A stretch of DNA of 64,000 nt from Diphasiastrum complanatum (Eukaryota > Streptophyta > Lycopodiopsida > Lycopodiales > Lycopodiaceae), in the NCBI GenBank assembly GCA_029204225.1, contig CM055100.1:57288345-57352344 (forward strand), written 5' to 3'. The notes below the pieces were generated by a model. The model worked only from the letters and a program-made list of their open reading frames with translations. It ran no database searches and was not told the origin of the DNA. The position numbers and the translations under genes are program-made. Positions 35,069 through 46,760 of this stretch are shown here, piece by piece. Position 1 is the stretch's first letter. The number at the start of each line of letters is the position of its first letter.

Positions 35069-36265
35069 CTATATGGCATAACGTACCTTTACACCATTCA
35101 ATCGAAATTGATAGTATTGAGGTAGATCGATTTGCAACATGTTTAGTTCTGATCGAATGTGATTGAGACACCAATCTTCCTCGACCTCAGCCATTGCAAG
35201 AATGTTGTCATTTCTTTTCACTGTTATCTGAAGTTGCTCTTGAGGGTTTATACCAAAATCTTGATCAAGTGGCTTCCAAACATTTTTGCATTTAATCCAT
35301 CTTCTATAATACAGCAAGAAATTGAGCATTTGTTTTTTGATGTGATATCTAAATGTCATGGATGAGTAACATACTCTGCACTCAACTTGCTGATTTTGTT
35401 TTGTATCCCAACCATCATCCAACAACTCGGCGATTATATCAGCACTCAAGTCCTTACAAATAAACATTGTTTTCGTTCTCCGAACATTGCATTTGGAAAA
35501 AAAATCAACAAAAATAGTAAAAGGTAGATACCAACTTAATCTATTATTCTTTGATCTAGTGCTACATTTTAATATACTCTGAATATCAATATATAGCCTA
35601 GATCGAAAGCTTTCTGAAATTGCTGCATCAGGAGAAATCCATTCCTCACTCGAAAAATATGGTAGATGATATGGCTCGAATCTAAAAACTAAACCATTTT
35701 TATCAGGAAAATAGGTGTGATCATAAAAAAACTCCTGACTCTAAAAGTGATTTTGGAGAACGATGTTTATATCGTAAAATACCAATATCCGAATGTATGA
35801 CATCGATTATTCCTGCAATCGATTTAATTGATTGCCATTCAACAAAATTTGATGGATACAAATCTGCAAAACCAACAAAAATATCACAAGAAAAATTTAA
35901 TTTAAAGAAAATGCTCAACTCTAAAGAAATTAAATTTGAAAACTTACAATTGCATTTCCTTCTATCATTTGGATTCAGATCATGAATGTTGAGCTCATTG
36001 TGAAGATAAGCATGTTGAACTAAAACTTCCGTGATAGATTGACGGGCAGGTGATACTTTAAAATCCATTATCTTGCCTTTCCAAGAGCTTCTATATATGT
36101 TATCCAATCTTTTTATTTTTTCGAATGAGCCTTTTGCAGAGGGATGCATCAAGACCCATTGATATTTTCGATATATTCTTGGTATCCGTGATCTTCTGCA
36201 TTTTTTTCATTGCAAATATTGATTGCATCAATGGTTCCTCTTAGTCTCCGATTATGTGTAGCCAT
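35069..36265 (-). pseudogene. unknown gene, about 370 residues, one intron, two frameshifts
   Basis: ATG at 36265 opens MATHNRRLRGTIDAINICNE. A 1-nt shift near 36165 leads into RKYQWVLMHPSAKGSFEKIK and WKGKIMDFKVSPARQSITEV. A clean GTAAGT...TTTTGCAG intron (about 35951-35867) follows RRKCN, and its removal keeps frame into LYPSNFVEWQSIKSIAGIID. A shift in a T7 run near 35731 leads into DHTYFPDKNGLVFRFEPYHL, SSEEWISPDAAISESFRSRL, DDGWDTKQNQQVECRVCYSS and a final block ending at 35069. Long conserved-looking composition with so few lesions suggests a recently disabled or possibly miscalled gene. No family is recognised. It may be the second ORF of a transposon or a host gene. Confidence 0.4.
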
Positions 36266-36984
36266 TAGTCGAAAATACGAGTACGCAAGCTGAGATCGGA
36301 GAGAATGTAGAGATTGCGAGGTAAACCTAAGAATGACAATCCAAAATAAGAGATAGAATGAAGAAAATGAGAGGTATACCTATAAATGACAAGAAGTTCC
36401 TTAACTACAAGGATTAGTTAACCACAGTTTACGACTATTGACATCAAATCAACCTCGAGTGAATAATGATGGACAACATAAGAGTATTCGGGTAGTAACT
36501 ATGGTCCAATCACAATTGTTTGTTCTGCCCGGCGAAATATTTGAAAATCAGAAAAATTTGGTCGAGAAAGTTAAATACAATTTTCGTCCTTCACCCACTG
36601 TTACAATTGTGAAGGATTTCAGATCATTCAAGATCCAATCCATGTCCCAAATCTTTGGTTACAATAAGGAGCAAACCAACAATCCTGTCAATGTAGAAAA
36701 ATCAGCATTTACATACAATATGAGATGCAAACTCTAAGAGATATTGATCAAACATGAACCAAAACATAAAATATGTTTGCTGTCCGTACAATTACAGTAC
36801 CCTACTGTATTTCACACGTGTGGAACCGAAAATAGCAATAAATGATCATTTTACACATAGAATTGCAAGATAACACCAAGATAGTGCACCAATGAGTAGT
36901 AGAACCCAAAGAGAACCATGTATAATGATGAAATGAGAGAGAGAAGAGAGAAGATGTGTCTCTCCACGAGTTACATCCTTTTAT

Positions 36985-37261
36985 AGAGTCTCCAAACCCT
37001 ATTTGGCCACTTGGCTTTCTCTCCAAAATGTAAACCCTACTATTTTTGGGTCTAGATTCAATGTACCCAAAGTTCAAATTTGAATCTCTCTCAAACTCGA
37101 CTACCAACTTTCCCACACTTTCCAAAAGTGTTTATTGAATGTATTTTAAACTAATATAACTTCAAAAAGTTTGTCTCTAAGTCTAAAATGAGTTTTGGCC
37201 TCTTATTGACAATTAACCAAAATATGAATAAACTAGACTAAACTAGTTGAAATCTCTCACA
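36985..37261 (-). repeat. 3' LTR (with TATA box) of a deleted LTR element
   Basis: On the minus strand the LTR begins TGTGAGAGATTTCAAC at 37261, directly after the polypurine tract GTTGAAGAGGGAG (37274-37262). It is near-identical to 37878-38139 over about 262 bp (a few differences seen). Further along lies CTATAAAAGGATG (about 36987-36975), a good TATA box. The LTR continues beyond 36985 to an undetermined end near 36800. Confidence 0.7.
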
Positions 37262-37856
37262 CTCCCTCTTCAACTAGTTTTGGCATAGTTTTGACAATAA
37301 AACTTTGATCCAACTTTAGAATGATCTCCATCCTAAATATAGATCTTCTTTCTAAGGTTCTAAAGTATCTTTCATAATTGATATAGAGAATAGTGTCCAA
37401 ATTGGATGCTTCACTATTTCTTATATCAATTTTGCACATCAAGATATAACTAGAATATGAAGAACCAAATAGAATGTGAATGAAATGATTCCTCCATGTT
37501 TCAAACTTTGTACTCTCTGGAAAATTACAGCAACCAAACAATAAATGTGAGTGATGACCATTTGCTTGCTTGTCTCCTCCAACTTTGTCCTTTCTTGATA
37601 TGTCTCCACCATAAAACTCCATGAATGAGCCTCCATCTCCATCTTGCCACAAGAAACCATCAAACCTTGGAAATCCATGAGTAGGTGAGTACATAAATGA
37701 TGCAAATCCAGCACCACATGACTCCATAAACCAAGTAGTTTGCACTAGTCCATCTTCAAGATCTACTTGACACAAGAAAATGACCATGAATTCACCAAAA
37801 ATTGACAATCTCCAAGTATTGGCACCAAGTAGCTCAACACTTGAGAACTTAGCCAT
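37257..37856 (-). CDS. 199-residue ORF between two LTR copies
   Basis: An intact minus-strand frame starting MAKFSSVELLGANTWRLSIF and ending KLVEEGV at the polypurine tract of the 3' LTR. It contains Trp/Phe-rich and Gly-rich segments (GFPRFDGFLWQDGDGGSF) but no gag, protease or pol motif. Its stop overlaps the start of the LTR. Because the 5' LTR lacks its R-U5 part and primer site, the element is a deletion derivative and the frame may be a chance reading of a 3' internal region. Confidence 0.3.
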   Translation of the reverse strand: MAKFSSVELLGANTWRLSIFGEFMVIFLCQVDLEDGLVQTTWFMESCGAGFASFMYSPTHGFPRFDGFLWQDGDGGSFMEFYGGDISRKDKVGGDKQANGHHSHLLFGCCNFPESTKFETWRNHFIHILFGSSYSSYILMCKIDIRNSEASNLDTILYINYERYFRTLERRSIFRMEIILKLDQSFIVKTMPKLVEEGV

Positions 37857-37877
37857 GGATGAGTGACATAATGAACT

Positions 37878-38139
37878 CTATTTGGCCACTTGGCTTTCCC
37901 TCCAAAATGTAAACCCTACTATTTTTGGGTCTAGATTCAATGTACTCAAAGTTCAAATTTGAATCTCTCTCAAACTCGACTACCAACTTTCCCACACTTT
38001 CCAAAAGTGTTTATTGAATGTATTTTAAACTAAATAACTTCAAAAAGTTTGTCTCTAAGTCTAAAATGAGTTTTGGCCTCTTATTGACAATTAACCAAAA
38101 TATGAATAAACTAGACTAAACTAGTTGAAATCTCTCACA
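37878..38139 (-). repeat. truncated 5' LTR copy
   Basis: Repeats 36998-37261. It starts (minus strand) TGTGAGAGATTTCAAC at 38139 and stops matching at CCAAATAG (37878), just before the TATA-box part, so a deletion removed the promoter, R-U5 and the primer site. Confidence 0.75.
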
Positions 38140-38164
38140 ACAATTCATCACAGATGGACACCAT

Positions 38165-39527
38165 TCATTGGGACACATAAGCATTGAAAGTGTGCGAAGT
38201 AAAAAACAACATCTTGACAAAGGGCCCATTTTGAGTTCTAATATCCCCTAATGTCTCCTCCTCCTTTAGTTTAGCATGTACGCAAATCTCAACATTGATG
38301 TGACTTTGAAAGTGCAATGTCAGCCTCTGTTGTATGACACGACCCACCGATTATCCAAGTCCATACCACGACGGGTTTTAACCATGAGACCATTGTTTCG
38401 ACGCCTATATGAAACATAGCCATTCACTACTATAGTTTCATCAACAAACTGTTTTGGATAATTTTTTGAACATGTACCTTCTTTCATGCATGGCACATTA
38501 GGGAAAGACAATTTGCATGGACCATGTATCAGGCACTATTTCACGATGTCATAAAATATCGGATCCGCATCTTTATCAGGAAGTTTTGCACATACTATGT
38601 TGTCAAAGTCATTGACTTTCACTAGTTTGCTTGCTTCATCCAATATAATCAAAATGTGTGTATGAGGCAGTCCTCTCTTCTAAAATTCCACCACATGTAA
38701 CCTTCTATAACACGTCCAAAAATGCCATTCTGTTTTAGAAGACTTATCATATGTTGTAGTTTTATATTGAAAACTCTTGCAACCAAGTCCGGTCTATCTG
38801 CAAGTGTTTGTTCATAAATTAATTGACTCCTTATCTCCGACCAGTTTGGATTGGCAGTCATCGTGATGAACAAATCCCCTCAGCGTTCTAACAACAGCCA
38901 TTGCACTTTGGCAAAGTTGATGCATTTGGCGTGGTGACCTTATGTACGATGACGACAAAACAACACACTAACCAATCTTAGAAGCAACCTCTGCTCCAAC
39001 AACGTCAACTATCTCACTCCAAATCTTACGCCGAAATTTATGTAGATTAGCGTATATGTAATTCAAACTTTCCTGAGTCAGTTTTGCAAACTGATCACAA
39101 AGACACTCCTGAAATAGTTTGCATGCTAAGCATATTGGTGAAATATGTCCCTCACGAAGTTGAAGATGACAGCCATAAAATTCACAAATAGTTACATTTT
39201 TATGTCTCCTGTCACTTGCTACATCGCAAGCATCCACATCCTCATCACCACTTCCGATTGCATCATTTTCCACAAATGATGGATGTGTTGAATCAACAAT
39301 GTTATGCCACTCATTTGTACCAAGATGTTGTGTCAAAAAAAGTTCTTGTACATGGGTATGCCTACATGCCATCCATTTGTCCCAAAAAGAAATAAAAGAA
39401 CAAAATGCAATAAAGGAGTGCAAGGATGTTTATTAAAGGATGTTAATGCTTGTTGTTTGTCAAATTGCCAATCTAGATCAACTTTTTTGTGTCTAGTTTT
39501 TTGATAGATTGTTAAGCAAGCATCCAA
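38165..39527 (-). pseudogene. Helitron RepHel N-terminal half (broken)
   Basis: Minus-strand blocks in Helitron order: HKKVDLDWQFDKQQAL, a FLFGTNGWH block, RHKNVTICEFYGCHLQLREG and CLACKLFQECLCDQFAKLTQ (39420-38970). Next come DLFITMTANPNWSEIRSQLI and DRPDLVARVFNIKLQHMISL (38880-38740). After a 1-nt shift, RGLPHTHILI carries the H-x-H metal-binding motif of the HUH nuclease (about 38675). Then come DFDNIVCAKLPDKD, GPCKLSFPNVPCMKEGTCSK and NGYVSYRRRNNG, and after another shift SHINVEICVHAK. The tyrosine motif and helicase are missing. The HUH motif itself is intact, but frameshifts make the copy inactive. No 3' terminus was found below 38165. Confidence 0.85.
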
Positions 39528-39529
39528 TC

Positions 39530-40190
39530 ACTCTTGTGGATCTTTTGTAGATCCATTTATGGTCCTAAAGTACAGTAATTTCACACTACCTTTGAGGCAA
39601 TATTAGATAGCCTAGTGTATAGCCAGGTAATGGTATTAGATTTAAGTGATAAAATTTCTACGATGTTTTGAAACTCTTTTTGTTTACTGGTATTCCAAAA
39701 TTTATTTTATCTTTATCCATATGATGTGTATTGCTTAGAATGTATTTTCAAGAATTCTTTGAATGTAAATCCTCCTCCATCTTTCCTTTCTTTGCTAAGA
39801 TGTTTTGAAGCATAGGTTATACAAATGTTCGATTATGCAATTATCCTCTATGATAAATATTTAAGGTGGATTACTATCTCCTAGACCTTGGCTTAATTCT
39901 CTAAATGGAATGTTAGATATTCGAGATGCGAGATGTGCGTAATCACCCATAATGTCTTCCTTTCGTGATTGATTTGCACTTAACTAAATGTTGTACCCAT
40001 ACTATAAATGCTTCTTTCACACATTTTACATAGTGAATATGTGGTTTTACATGTATTCTACACATAGAATGGCTTTACATGTTTGTACGCATAAATAACT
40101 CAAAGTGGCTAATCTTTTGAAGTTTGCATTGCATGTGATTATAAACCCCACATAAAAATTTTGAAATTCAAAGCATGGTCTTCTAGAATG
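39530..40190. other. AT-rich non-coding stretch
   Basis: No frame with protein-like composition, no RNA gene and no clear repeat pair. Confidence 0.4.
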
Positions 40191-40400
40191 TACGTACATT
40201 CTCACACATACACATATATGTACACACATTCTCACACATATGCATACGTGTACATATTGCACATGCACATGCATGGACAGACACATACATGTACACATGC
40301 ATACATGCGTGCACACTCTCACTCATACATGAACACTCTCACTCATACATACACACATGCATAGATATCTGCTTTATCATAAATACACACACATACATAG
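40190..40400. repeat. complex (CA)/(CATA) microsatellite
   Basis: Mixed CACACATACA, CATGCATGCA and CTCTCACTCATACA units across about 200 bp. Confidence 0.8.
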
Positions 40401-40596
40401 ATGCGAGATCTACTACCATCCAAATCATCGTCCGCCACTACCGGCAAGTCCGGAATGACAAGACATAACTAACAACCTTGTACACTAGAAAACTGGCTAA
40501 GGGAAGTTCTTATTTATGCTTTCAACCCTTTCTCATGAATCATCATCCTCGGTCCCTGACTCTTCCACCTAATCAAGCACTCAAAGATAGAACGTT

Positions 40597-40625
40597 GCCC
40601 ATCAATGACGAGCACTCTTTACTAG
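40597..40625 (+). mobile_element. Helitron-like 3' terminus
   Basis: Imperfect hairpin GCCCATCAATGACGAGC (40597-40613), an 8-nt spacer (ACTCTTTA) and CTAG at 40622-40625 followed by T and a TGTGTATATATA tract. The same spacer word ACTCTTTA occurs before CTAG at 49834 on the other strand, showing that both ends belong to one family. Confidence 0.65.
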
Positions 40626-40629
40626 TATG

Positions 40630-42930
40630 TGTGTATATATATATATATATACATTTTTTTAACTAAAAATTTTAAGGAAGAGGATGCATGTATGGGGAGG
40701 AGGATGACCATGGCCCTCCTCCCTGTATGCATATTCCAAAATTCAGCTCCTTCCTCTGGCCCTCCTTCATCGCTCCAACCGTCTGGCCTCCATAGCTGCA
40801 GCCTCCATCGCTTTTTGCTTAGAATCTTTTTGCGTAGAATCTTTGTGGAATGATTGAGCCTGGAAGCTGGTGAGTTTTATTCATCAAACATTGGCATGGT
40901 AGATGCACGATTTCCTAATCTATTCACTAGGCCGCAGAAAGGATGTTTGAACGATGGCAGGCAGCGCAGGCAGATCGGTGAATATTTCATTAGTAGATCT
41001 CATTGGGGCGACGCATTCTGATCTGATGGAGCAGCACTCTTGTGGAGCTGTGCTGGCGACGATAGCGAACAGTGGGCATCTCCTCTTTTCTTACCTTGCG
41101 AAGACCTTACTAGGATTTTACGGCCTTGAATTGTTTCCATGAAAGAAGGGCTTTTAGCTTTTTGCATGGAGTTGATTTTCGTGCACTGGTCATGGACAGT
41201 TGGCTCTTCTAAGATTGCATGGCTGTTCGGTCTTGCATGAAAGAAAAGACAGATCACTCTAGCTACTTGTGATGCATTTGATTTCAAAAAAGGCTTCATG
41301 ATATTTTTCATGATGGTCTCTGCTTTTGAACACGACTTCATGTAGAACCCATATGACAGGCCTCTAGCACAGGTGTTGGAAGATCATCAAAGTCTGCATT
41401 TGCAATTGGAATTACTAGAGGCAACAGCAAGGATGATATGAACAACAACATGAGCTGTCAGAGCTGCACACAATTTTGGATACTGGAGTAGCAGAAAAAG
41501 ATCTCAAACTTAGCTCTCGCAGCTTGACGTTTGAACTGTGCTATACAGAATCAATGAGCAGAAGGCAAAGGCATGGGCTTTAATACACTGGATCTGTTCA
41601 AAATAGTTGATACAAGACATTAGAACAGTGTTTAAGTTTTCAAAGGGATTCAAAAGCATGAGTTTTGATAATGGTAGATCTTCCATGATGATGGTCGATA
41701 GTTTGAGAGGGTCGCTGGTTGTAGATCATTCTTAAGCTTTCGCTGGCCTTGGCCTTTGGTTGGCGATACAACCATTGTGTTTGTTGGTTATTTGCAATAG
41801 TTTGGTGAAGGGTGCGATGCCAGACCTGCTTTTGTCTTTTCCTTTGCACTAACGATCACGCTAGAAGTGTCGTTGGAGAAAAAGGTGCTCTGGTTACAAA
41901 CTGCAGACCTTCGCTGCCATGGAATCCGCTTACTTATTATGAATGCGTTGGAAAATTGCCTGCTGGAAATCTGCATGAAAAATGGATAGACAAAAAAATC
42001 ATGAGTGTTAGACCACTTTGCTATAGATGAAAAGCAATGGTTGGCAGCTGATTGAAAATTGAAGTGCCCTAAATGCTCTACTTAGTAGGCTATTAAGGAG
42101 CGAAAGGAAGCGATGCAACAACAGTCCAATTATTTCCTTTCAATAATCCGATACATGCTTAGAATACGTGAATGGTGGAGGTTTGATTATCTGCGACTTG
42201 GTGCACTCAAAGAGAGAATAAGTTTGAGTATCTGCCCTTTGAATAGTGCGATACACGCTCTTTAGGACTACAAAAATTTGATAATGGACCTTAGGAACAC
42301 GATAAAGTTGGAAGAATGTGACGTGCATGTCGAAACCCGTAATAGATTCTCAGAAAATGCTAAGTCGTCCACAGGCTGCCTTTTCAATGCCTCGTAGATG
42401 TTGTTTAAATCTAGCATTTGGTGCATTTCATTGAAACTGTGATGTCTTTTCAGCACTCCAGTTTGCTCCATTGAAAATTAGAGGGTTTTCTTGCATACAT
42501 ACAAGGCTATGGAAGTTTTGTTTTAAAATGGATGCCTTATGCTGCTTTTTCTCCAACTACATATCCTGTCAAGCCACCATCAACTCTTCTAGCAAAGCAC
42601 AACAAATTGGAAATCTTCAAGGAGAACAGTAATTATTTGTAGTACCCTTTGAAAGAGAAACTTGAAACTGAGGCTCCGAATATAAATGAGGCTGCTATCC
42701 CTCTTTCTTTTGCATCAGCTGACAATCATACCATGCAAGTATTTCAGTAGGCGAAGCCGGTTGTGAAGATGGCATTCTAGATATGGTGGATCACACAATC
42801 AACATGTAAAGGCCAATTTTGTTAGAGTTGGATGGCTGATCCATTATGACACACCTCTCCTCCCTTTCATGGATTCTCTAGCTTTTTATAAAGATTCATC
42901 CTATATTCCATTCACGACCAAATTATAGAA
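40630..42930. other. long stretch without a supported gene
   Basis: Several short frames exist but none has family-like motifs. One plus-strand frame at about 42500-42740 has protein-like composition (FVLKWMPYAAFSPTTYPVKP, then KEKLETEAPNINEAAIPLSF) with one internal TAG and could be an exon of a captured gene. I do not recognise it. Confidence 0.3.
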
Positions 42931-43131
42931 ACCCATTCTAGGACGGATAGACTTTTATCTTATTAGTTCTGTGTTAAAAACCCATTCTAGGACGGATAGA
43001 CTTTTATCTTATTAGTTTTGTGTTAAAAAAACCCATTCTAGGACGGATAGACTTTTATCTTATTTGTTCTGTGTTAAAAAACTCATTCTAGGACGAATAG
43101 ACTTTTATCTTATTAGTTCTGTGTTAAAAAA
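42931..43131. repeat. tandem repeat, about 50-bp unit, 4 copies
   Basis: ACCCATTCTAGGACGGATAG begins units at 42931, 42980, 43031 and 43081 (last one ACTCATTCTAGGACGAATAG). Each ends TTAGTTCTGTGTTAAAA, with length variation in the A-run. Confidence 0.95.
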
Positions 43132-43449
43132 CACTGATGTGATTGGCAGAGCACAACAGTGCTGGCAAGTTGCAAGCAATACATCAATGCAAGGTCGATC
43201 ATTTGAAATTAGAAACTTGAAAGGACCGTGCACGACAGCGATACGATCTATCTTCTTGATATCCATCGATCATTCAGTCAGCTATTTTTTTTTATCTAGA
43301 AGTCTTAAAAAACAGTAGCTTTGAAAAACCCTAAAAAATTCAAAAAAATCCGCCCGTGCACGCACGCGTACACACGCGCACGTGCGCGCGCACGCACTCT
43401 CTTCCTCCTTTAAAAAACCCTAAAATAATTTCCAAAATATCCACACACA

Positions 43450-43450
<1 letters not shown>

Positions 43451-43527
<77 letters not shown>
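43451..43527. repeat. (CT)n(CA)n compound microsatellite
   Basis: About 19 CT units followed by about 18 CA units, preceded by a GCGCACGTGCGCGCGCACG-type stretch. Confidence 0.95.
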
Positions 43528-43529
<2 letters not shown>

Positions 43530-44216
43530 ATCGTTATTTTTACTCCAAAAGCGTTTCTGGAGGGACCATTTGGGTACAGACGCAGAAGAACTTGGAATCT
43601 AACCAACACAATCTTACATCGAGGATGTCGCTAAGCAAAAAGAAGCAGCACCATCCAATCGTCTTTATAAGAGCTTTGCAATCTGTGCAGGCTAAAAGTT
43701 ATCGCACAAGGTATTGCAAATTTGCAACTATTAATTCTGGTTCCACCGCTTTATGCTGACTGAAAGGCCGTGGAAATCTGACAAGACATGGCATTATAAA
43801 ACGACTCTTGAACATATTGCAAGACACATTCTAAGGTGAATTTCAGAGCCAAATCTGTTTTCTCGTAATGTTGGGGGTCATTTTCAAATAATTTTGAGTC
43901 TAAAAGTGATTTATTTGATATGGTAAAAGCCCACATTTATCATTCTTGATTCACAAATCAATTCCCTTGTTCAAATAGACGATCACAATTCAGAACAGGC
44001 CAGTTCTGCAACTAGCATTTACTATTTCTGATTTTCAGACTCACTACACTAATCCATAACTTCTGCAAACTTTTGCTCATCCATACCTTGATATTCTCCC
44101 TTGAAAAGAATTGTTAAGTTTTTTAATAGATAAAAATAATTGTATTTTGATTATAAGATTCAAGCTTGGAATGACAATTCTATAGTTGCAAGCTTTCTTT
44201 TATCCATAACTTCATA

Positions 44217-44850
44217 TTCTTCCAAATCTACTTGGCCCAATTCGACCAAGTTGGTCCAAGTCGACCAATTCGAACAAATTTGACCAAGTCGACTAAATTC
44301 GACCAAATTTGGCCTAGTTCGGCCAATTCGGCCAAATTTGGCCAAGTCGACCAATTTGACCAATTCAACCAAAGTCGGCCAAGTCGATCAATTTGACCAA
44401 ATTTGATCAAGGTCGGAAAATCTCTTTTTGACAAGGATGACATTGGGACGGATTTTTACTATTGGGTTGTATTTCTACCATTGGGTCGGATTATTGCAAT
44501 TGGGTCGGATTTTTACCATTGGGTCGGATTTATACTATTGGGTCAGATTTTCACCATTGGGTCGAATTTTTTGACTTGGTTGACTAGGGTCGAAAAAGTC
44601 AGACCCGATTCGACCCGACCCTGGGTCGAACACGCCCGGATAATTTTCAAGACTCAAATTTTTTCGAAGATTTGAATTCTTTTGAAGACTCAAATTTTTC
44701 CAAAGGCTCGAATTTTTGAAAGGCTTGAAGTTTTTGAAACACTCTAATTTTTTGAAAGACTCGAATTTTTTTTGAAGGATTGAATTTTTCTGAAGGGTCT
44801 AATTTTTCCAAAGGTTCAAATTTTTCCAAAGGATCGAACTTTTCAGACCC
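44217..44850. repeat. three adjacent low-complexity tandem repeats
   Basis: First, GACCAATTCGACCAAATTTG-like units (44230-44410). Second, TTGGGTCGGATTTTTACCA units of about 20 bp (44445-44570). Third, GACTCGAATTTTTGAAAG-like units of about 20 bp (44650-44845). Frames across them are repeat artefacts. Confidence 0.8.
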
Positions 44851-45018
44851 AACGTTAAAGGATTTGCCAATCGGATTGGATCAAGGTGGATTTATTCCGA
44901 CCTTTTGTATATTTTTGACCCTTTGTACTGTCAATTCAGAAATCCAAATTTCTGACCGACGGTATCATATTTTACAATGGGTCGGATTTCTGACCAACAA
45001 TATCGTATTTTACAATGG

Positions 45019-45019
45019 G

Positions 45020-45074
<55 letters not shown>
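45019..45074. repeat. (CT)n microsatellite at the edge of an LTR
   Basis: About 27 CT units ending at the TGTTGG start of the LTR at 45075. Confidence 0.9.
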
Positions 45075-45078
<4 letters not shown>

Positions 45079-45939
45079 GGGGAGAGAGAGGAAGAATTTA
45101 TGACAAACACGAACAAGAAACGAATTCGAACAAGAAACGAACGAGAAATGAACTCGAACAGAAAATGTTCGTGCGCAGTGGAATGAACTATACGACTCTC
45201 TCCGTAAGCATGACTACGCCTACCAGAATGACAGAAGTTTAGTGATAGAAATCACGGTCATTCTAGATTACGTAGCCAAACATTAATAGATGAAGTGCCA
45301 GAAGAATAATTTGTCGTAAATAGCAAGACAAATTATATGTCGCGAAGAGCTAGACTGTGCTCGATTGATAATTAGTCACGAATGATTCGCAAAAGACAAG
45401 ACTAAATGTTAATCGTCTATTACCAGTAAGAACAACTAGAAAGATCAGACAAAATGAATGATAAGCATAGCAATATTAACATAGATGAACACAGAACAAT
45501 GAAATGTATCAGATTAAGTATATCATGTATACATGTCAATAATGCGGTAGAGCACAATACAGTAGTGAACGAAACCGCGTGCCTTACAAAGCTTATTTCA
45601 ATCTGTAAGAAAAAAAAAGAATTAAACCTTAATTCTGACAATATGAAGAATCAATGCTCAGGGCATCTACTTCGTTTATGTCGTCTTCTTCTGCTCTCTT
45701 CATCATATGGTGTCCAGTATATATATACATAATATCACAGGTGTGCAGATGTGAAAGTACAGAGTGGATGTGCTGTCTGTTAGGAGATCGTGGGTGGCTA
45801 CAATCGTTGTCCAATCTCTTAGCGCAACTGCATGGGGTGAACGTAAAAAGGGTGTAATGTCAGCCAGTGTTGAAGTGAATGTTGGTGATGATGCGAAAAG
45901 TGCGTCACTCTTACGAATGGCCTTAGGATAAGATTTACA
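45075..45939 (-). repeat. 3' LTR of gag-only Copia derivative, 865 bp
   Basis: Matches 46761-47620 almost throughout, with small indels. On the minus strand it begins TGTAAATCTTATCC and ends CCCCAACA. The plus-strand side abuts a CT tract, and no target duplication with the other flank was found. Confidence 0.85.
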
Positions 45940-46116
45940 TGGTGGCGACGTTTAGGGCACTTTTGGCATTCTGTAAGATAGTGTCCCCTTTTTGCCTGTT
46001 ACCTTAAACTGTGTAGAAACACAGTGTCGCAATTTTTTCGCCTTTTTTTCGTCTGTGCGAATTTGCGTGTAAATATGCAGATTGCGTAATTCTGGATGTG
46101 TCGTGATGATCATCAT

Positions 46117-46605
46117 CTAGCTGTCGTAAGAACTTGGCAAGCTTATAAGCAGTTGTATCATTGCGTCTTGATCGTCTATGACAGATCCAACAACGGCCAT
46201 TTGTCTTAGCAGGTTCTTTAATTGATTGATGTGATTATGCAGAGAATCACCATTCGTCATCTTGGGGGAGTAGAATTTCTTCCTGAGATGTAGCTTGGAA
46301 GCTATATCTCGCACTTCGCATAGTGTACTCAAGATGTTCCAGACTTTTTTAGATGTCTGAGCCTCAGATACATGGCCGATTTGGGTATCCGTGATGTTGA
46401 GGATGATCAGTGCGAAAGCCTTTCCATCCTTCAGCTTCCATCTGGCGATTGTCCCGTCGTCCGCTTCGGGTTTCCCTTCTGCACCTGTAACAACGTCGTA
46501 CAATTCTTTTGCCATTAGTACAATTTTCATCTTAAATTTCCACAGATGGTAATTGGCTCCATCAAGCTTGTTCATGATAGGACTGGCTTTCCCTTGGGAA
46601 TCCAT
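46117..46605 (-). CDS. Copia gag, C-terminally truncated
   Basis: A 162-codon intact frame starting MDSQGKASPIMNKLDGANYH. It shows the standard Copia gag features: LDGANYHLWKFKMKIVLMAK, WKLKDGKAFALIILNI, SKKVWNILSTLCEVRD, RKKFYSPKMTNGDSLHNHIN and QDAMIQLLISLPSSYDS. It stops there, where autonomous relatives continue into the second half of gag, a zinc knuckle, protease, integrase and reverse transcriptase. About 180 bp of unique sequence then leads into the 3' LTR. The ATG lies 144 bp downstream of the primer site, so transcription from the LTR would express it. It may serve as a structural gag acting with other copies, or be a simple deletion remnant. Confidence 0.8.
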   Translation of the reverse strand: MDSQGKASPIMNKLDGANYHLWKFKMKIVLMAKELYDVVTGAEGKPEADDGTIARWKLKDGKAFALIILNITDTQIGHVSEAQTSKKVWNILSTLCEVRDIASKLHLRKKFYSPKMTNGDSLHNHINQLKNLLRQMAVVGSVIDDQDAMIQLLISLPSSYDS

Positions 46606-46748
46606 GTGGAAGAATTAGTTAGTCTTAGTGATAGAAGAAACTATCAGTGACTTAAGTATGAAAATTTGATATTTACAGAACAAGAAAACAATTACTCTAT
46701 CGGCTAGTAGAGTCTTGTACTGTGGAAGCTTATCAAGCTATGAAAATA

Positions 46749-46760
46749 GCTTTGATACCA
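46749..46760 (-). promoter_or_regulatory. primer-binding site, tRNA-Met type
   Basis: TGGTATCAAAGC on the minus strand directly after the LTR end CAACA. One change from TGGTATCAGAGC. Confidence 0.85.
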
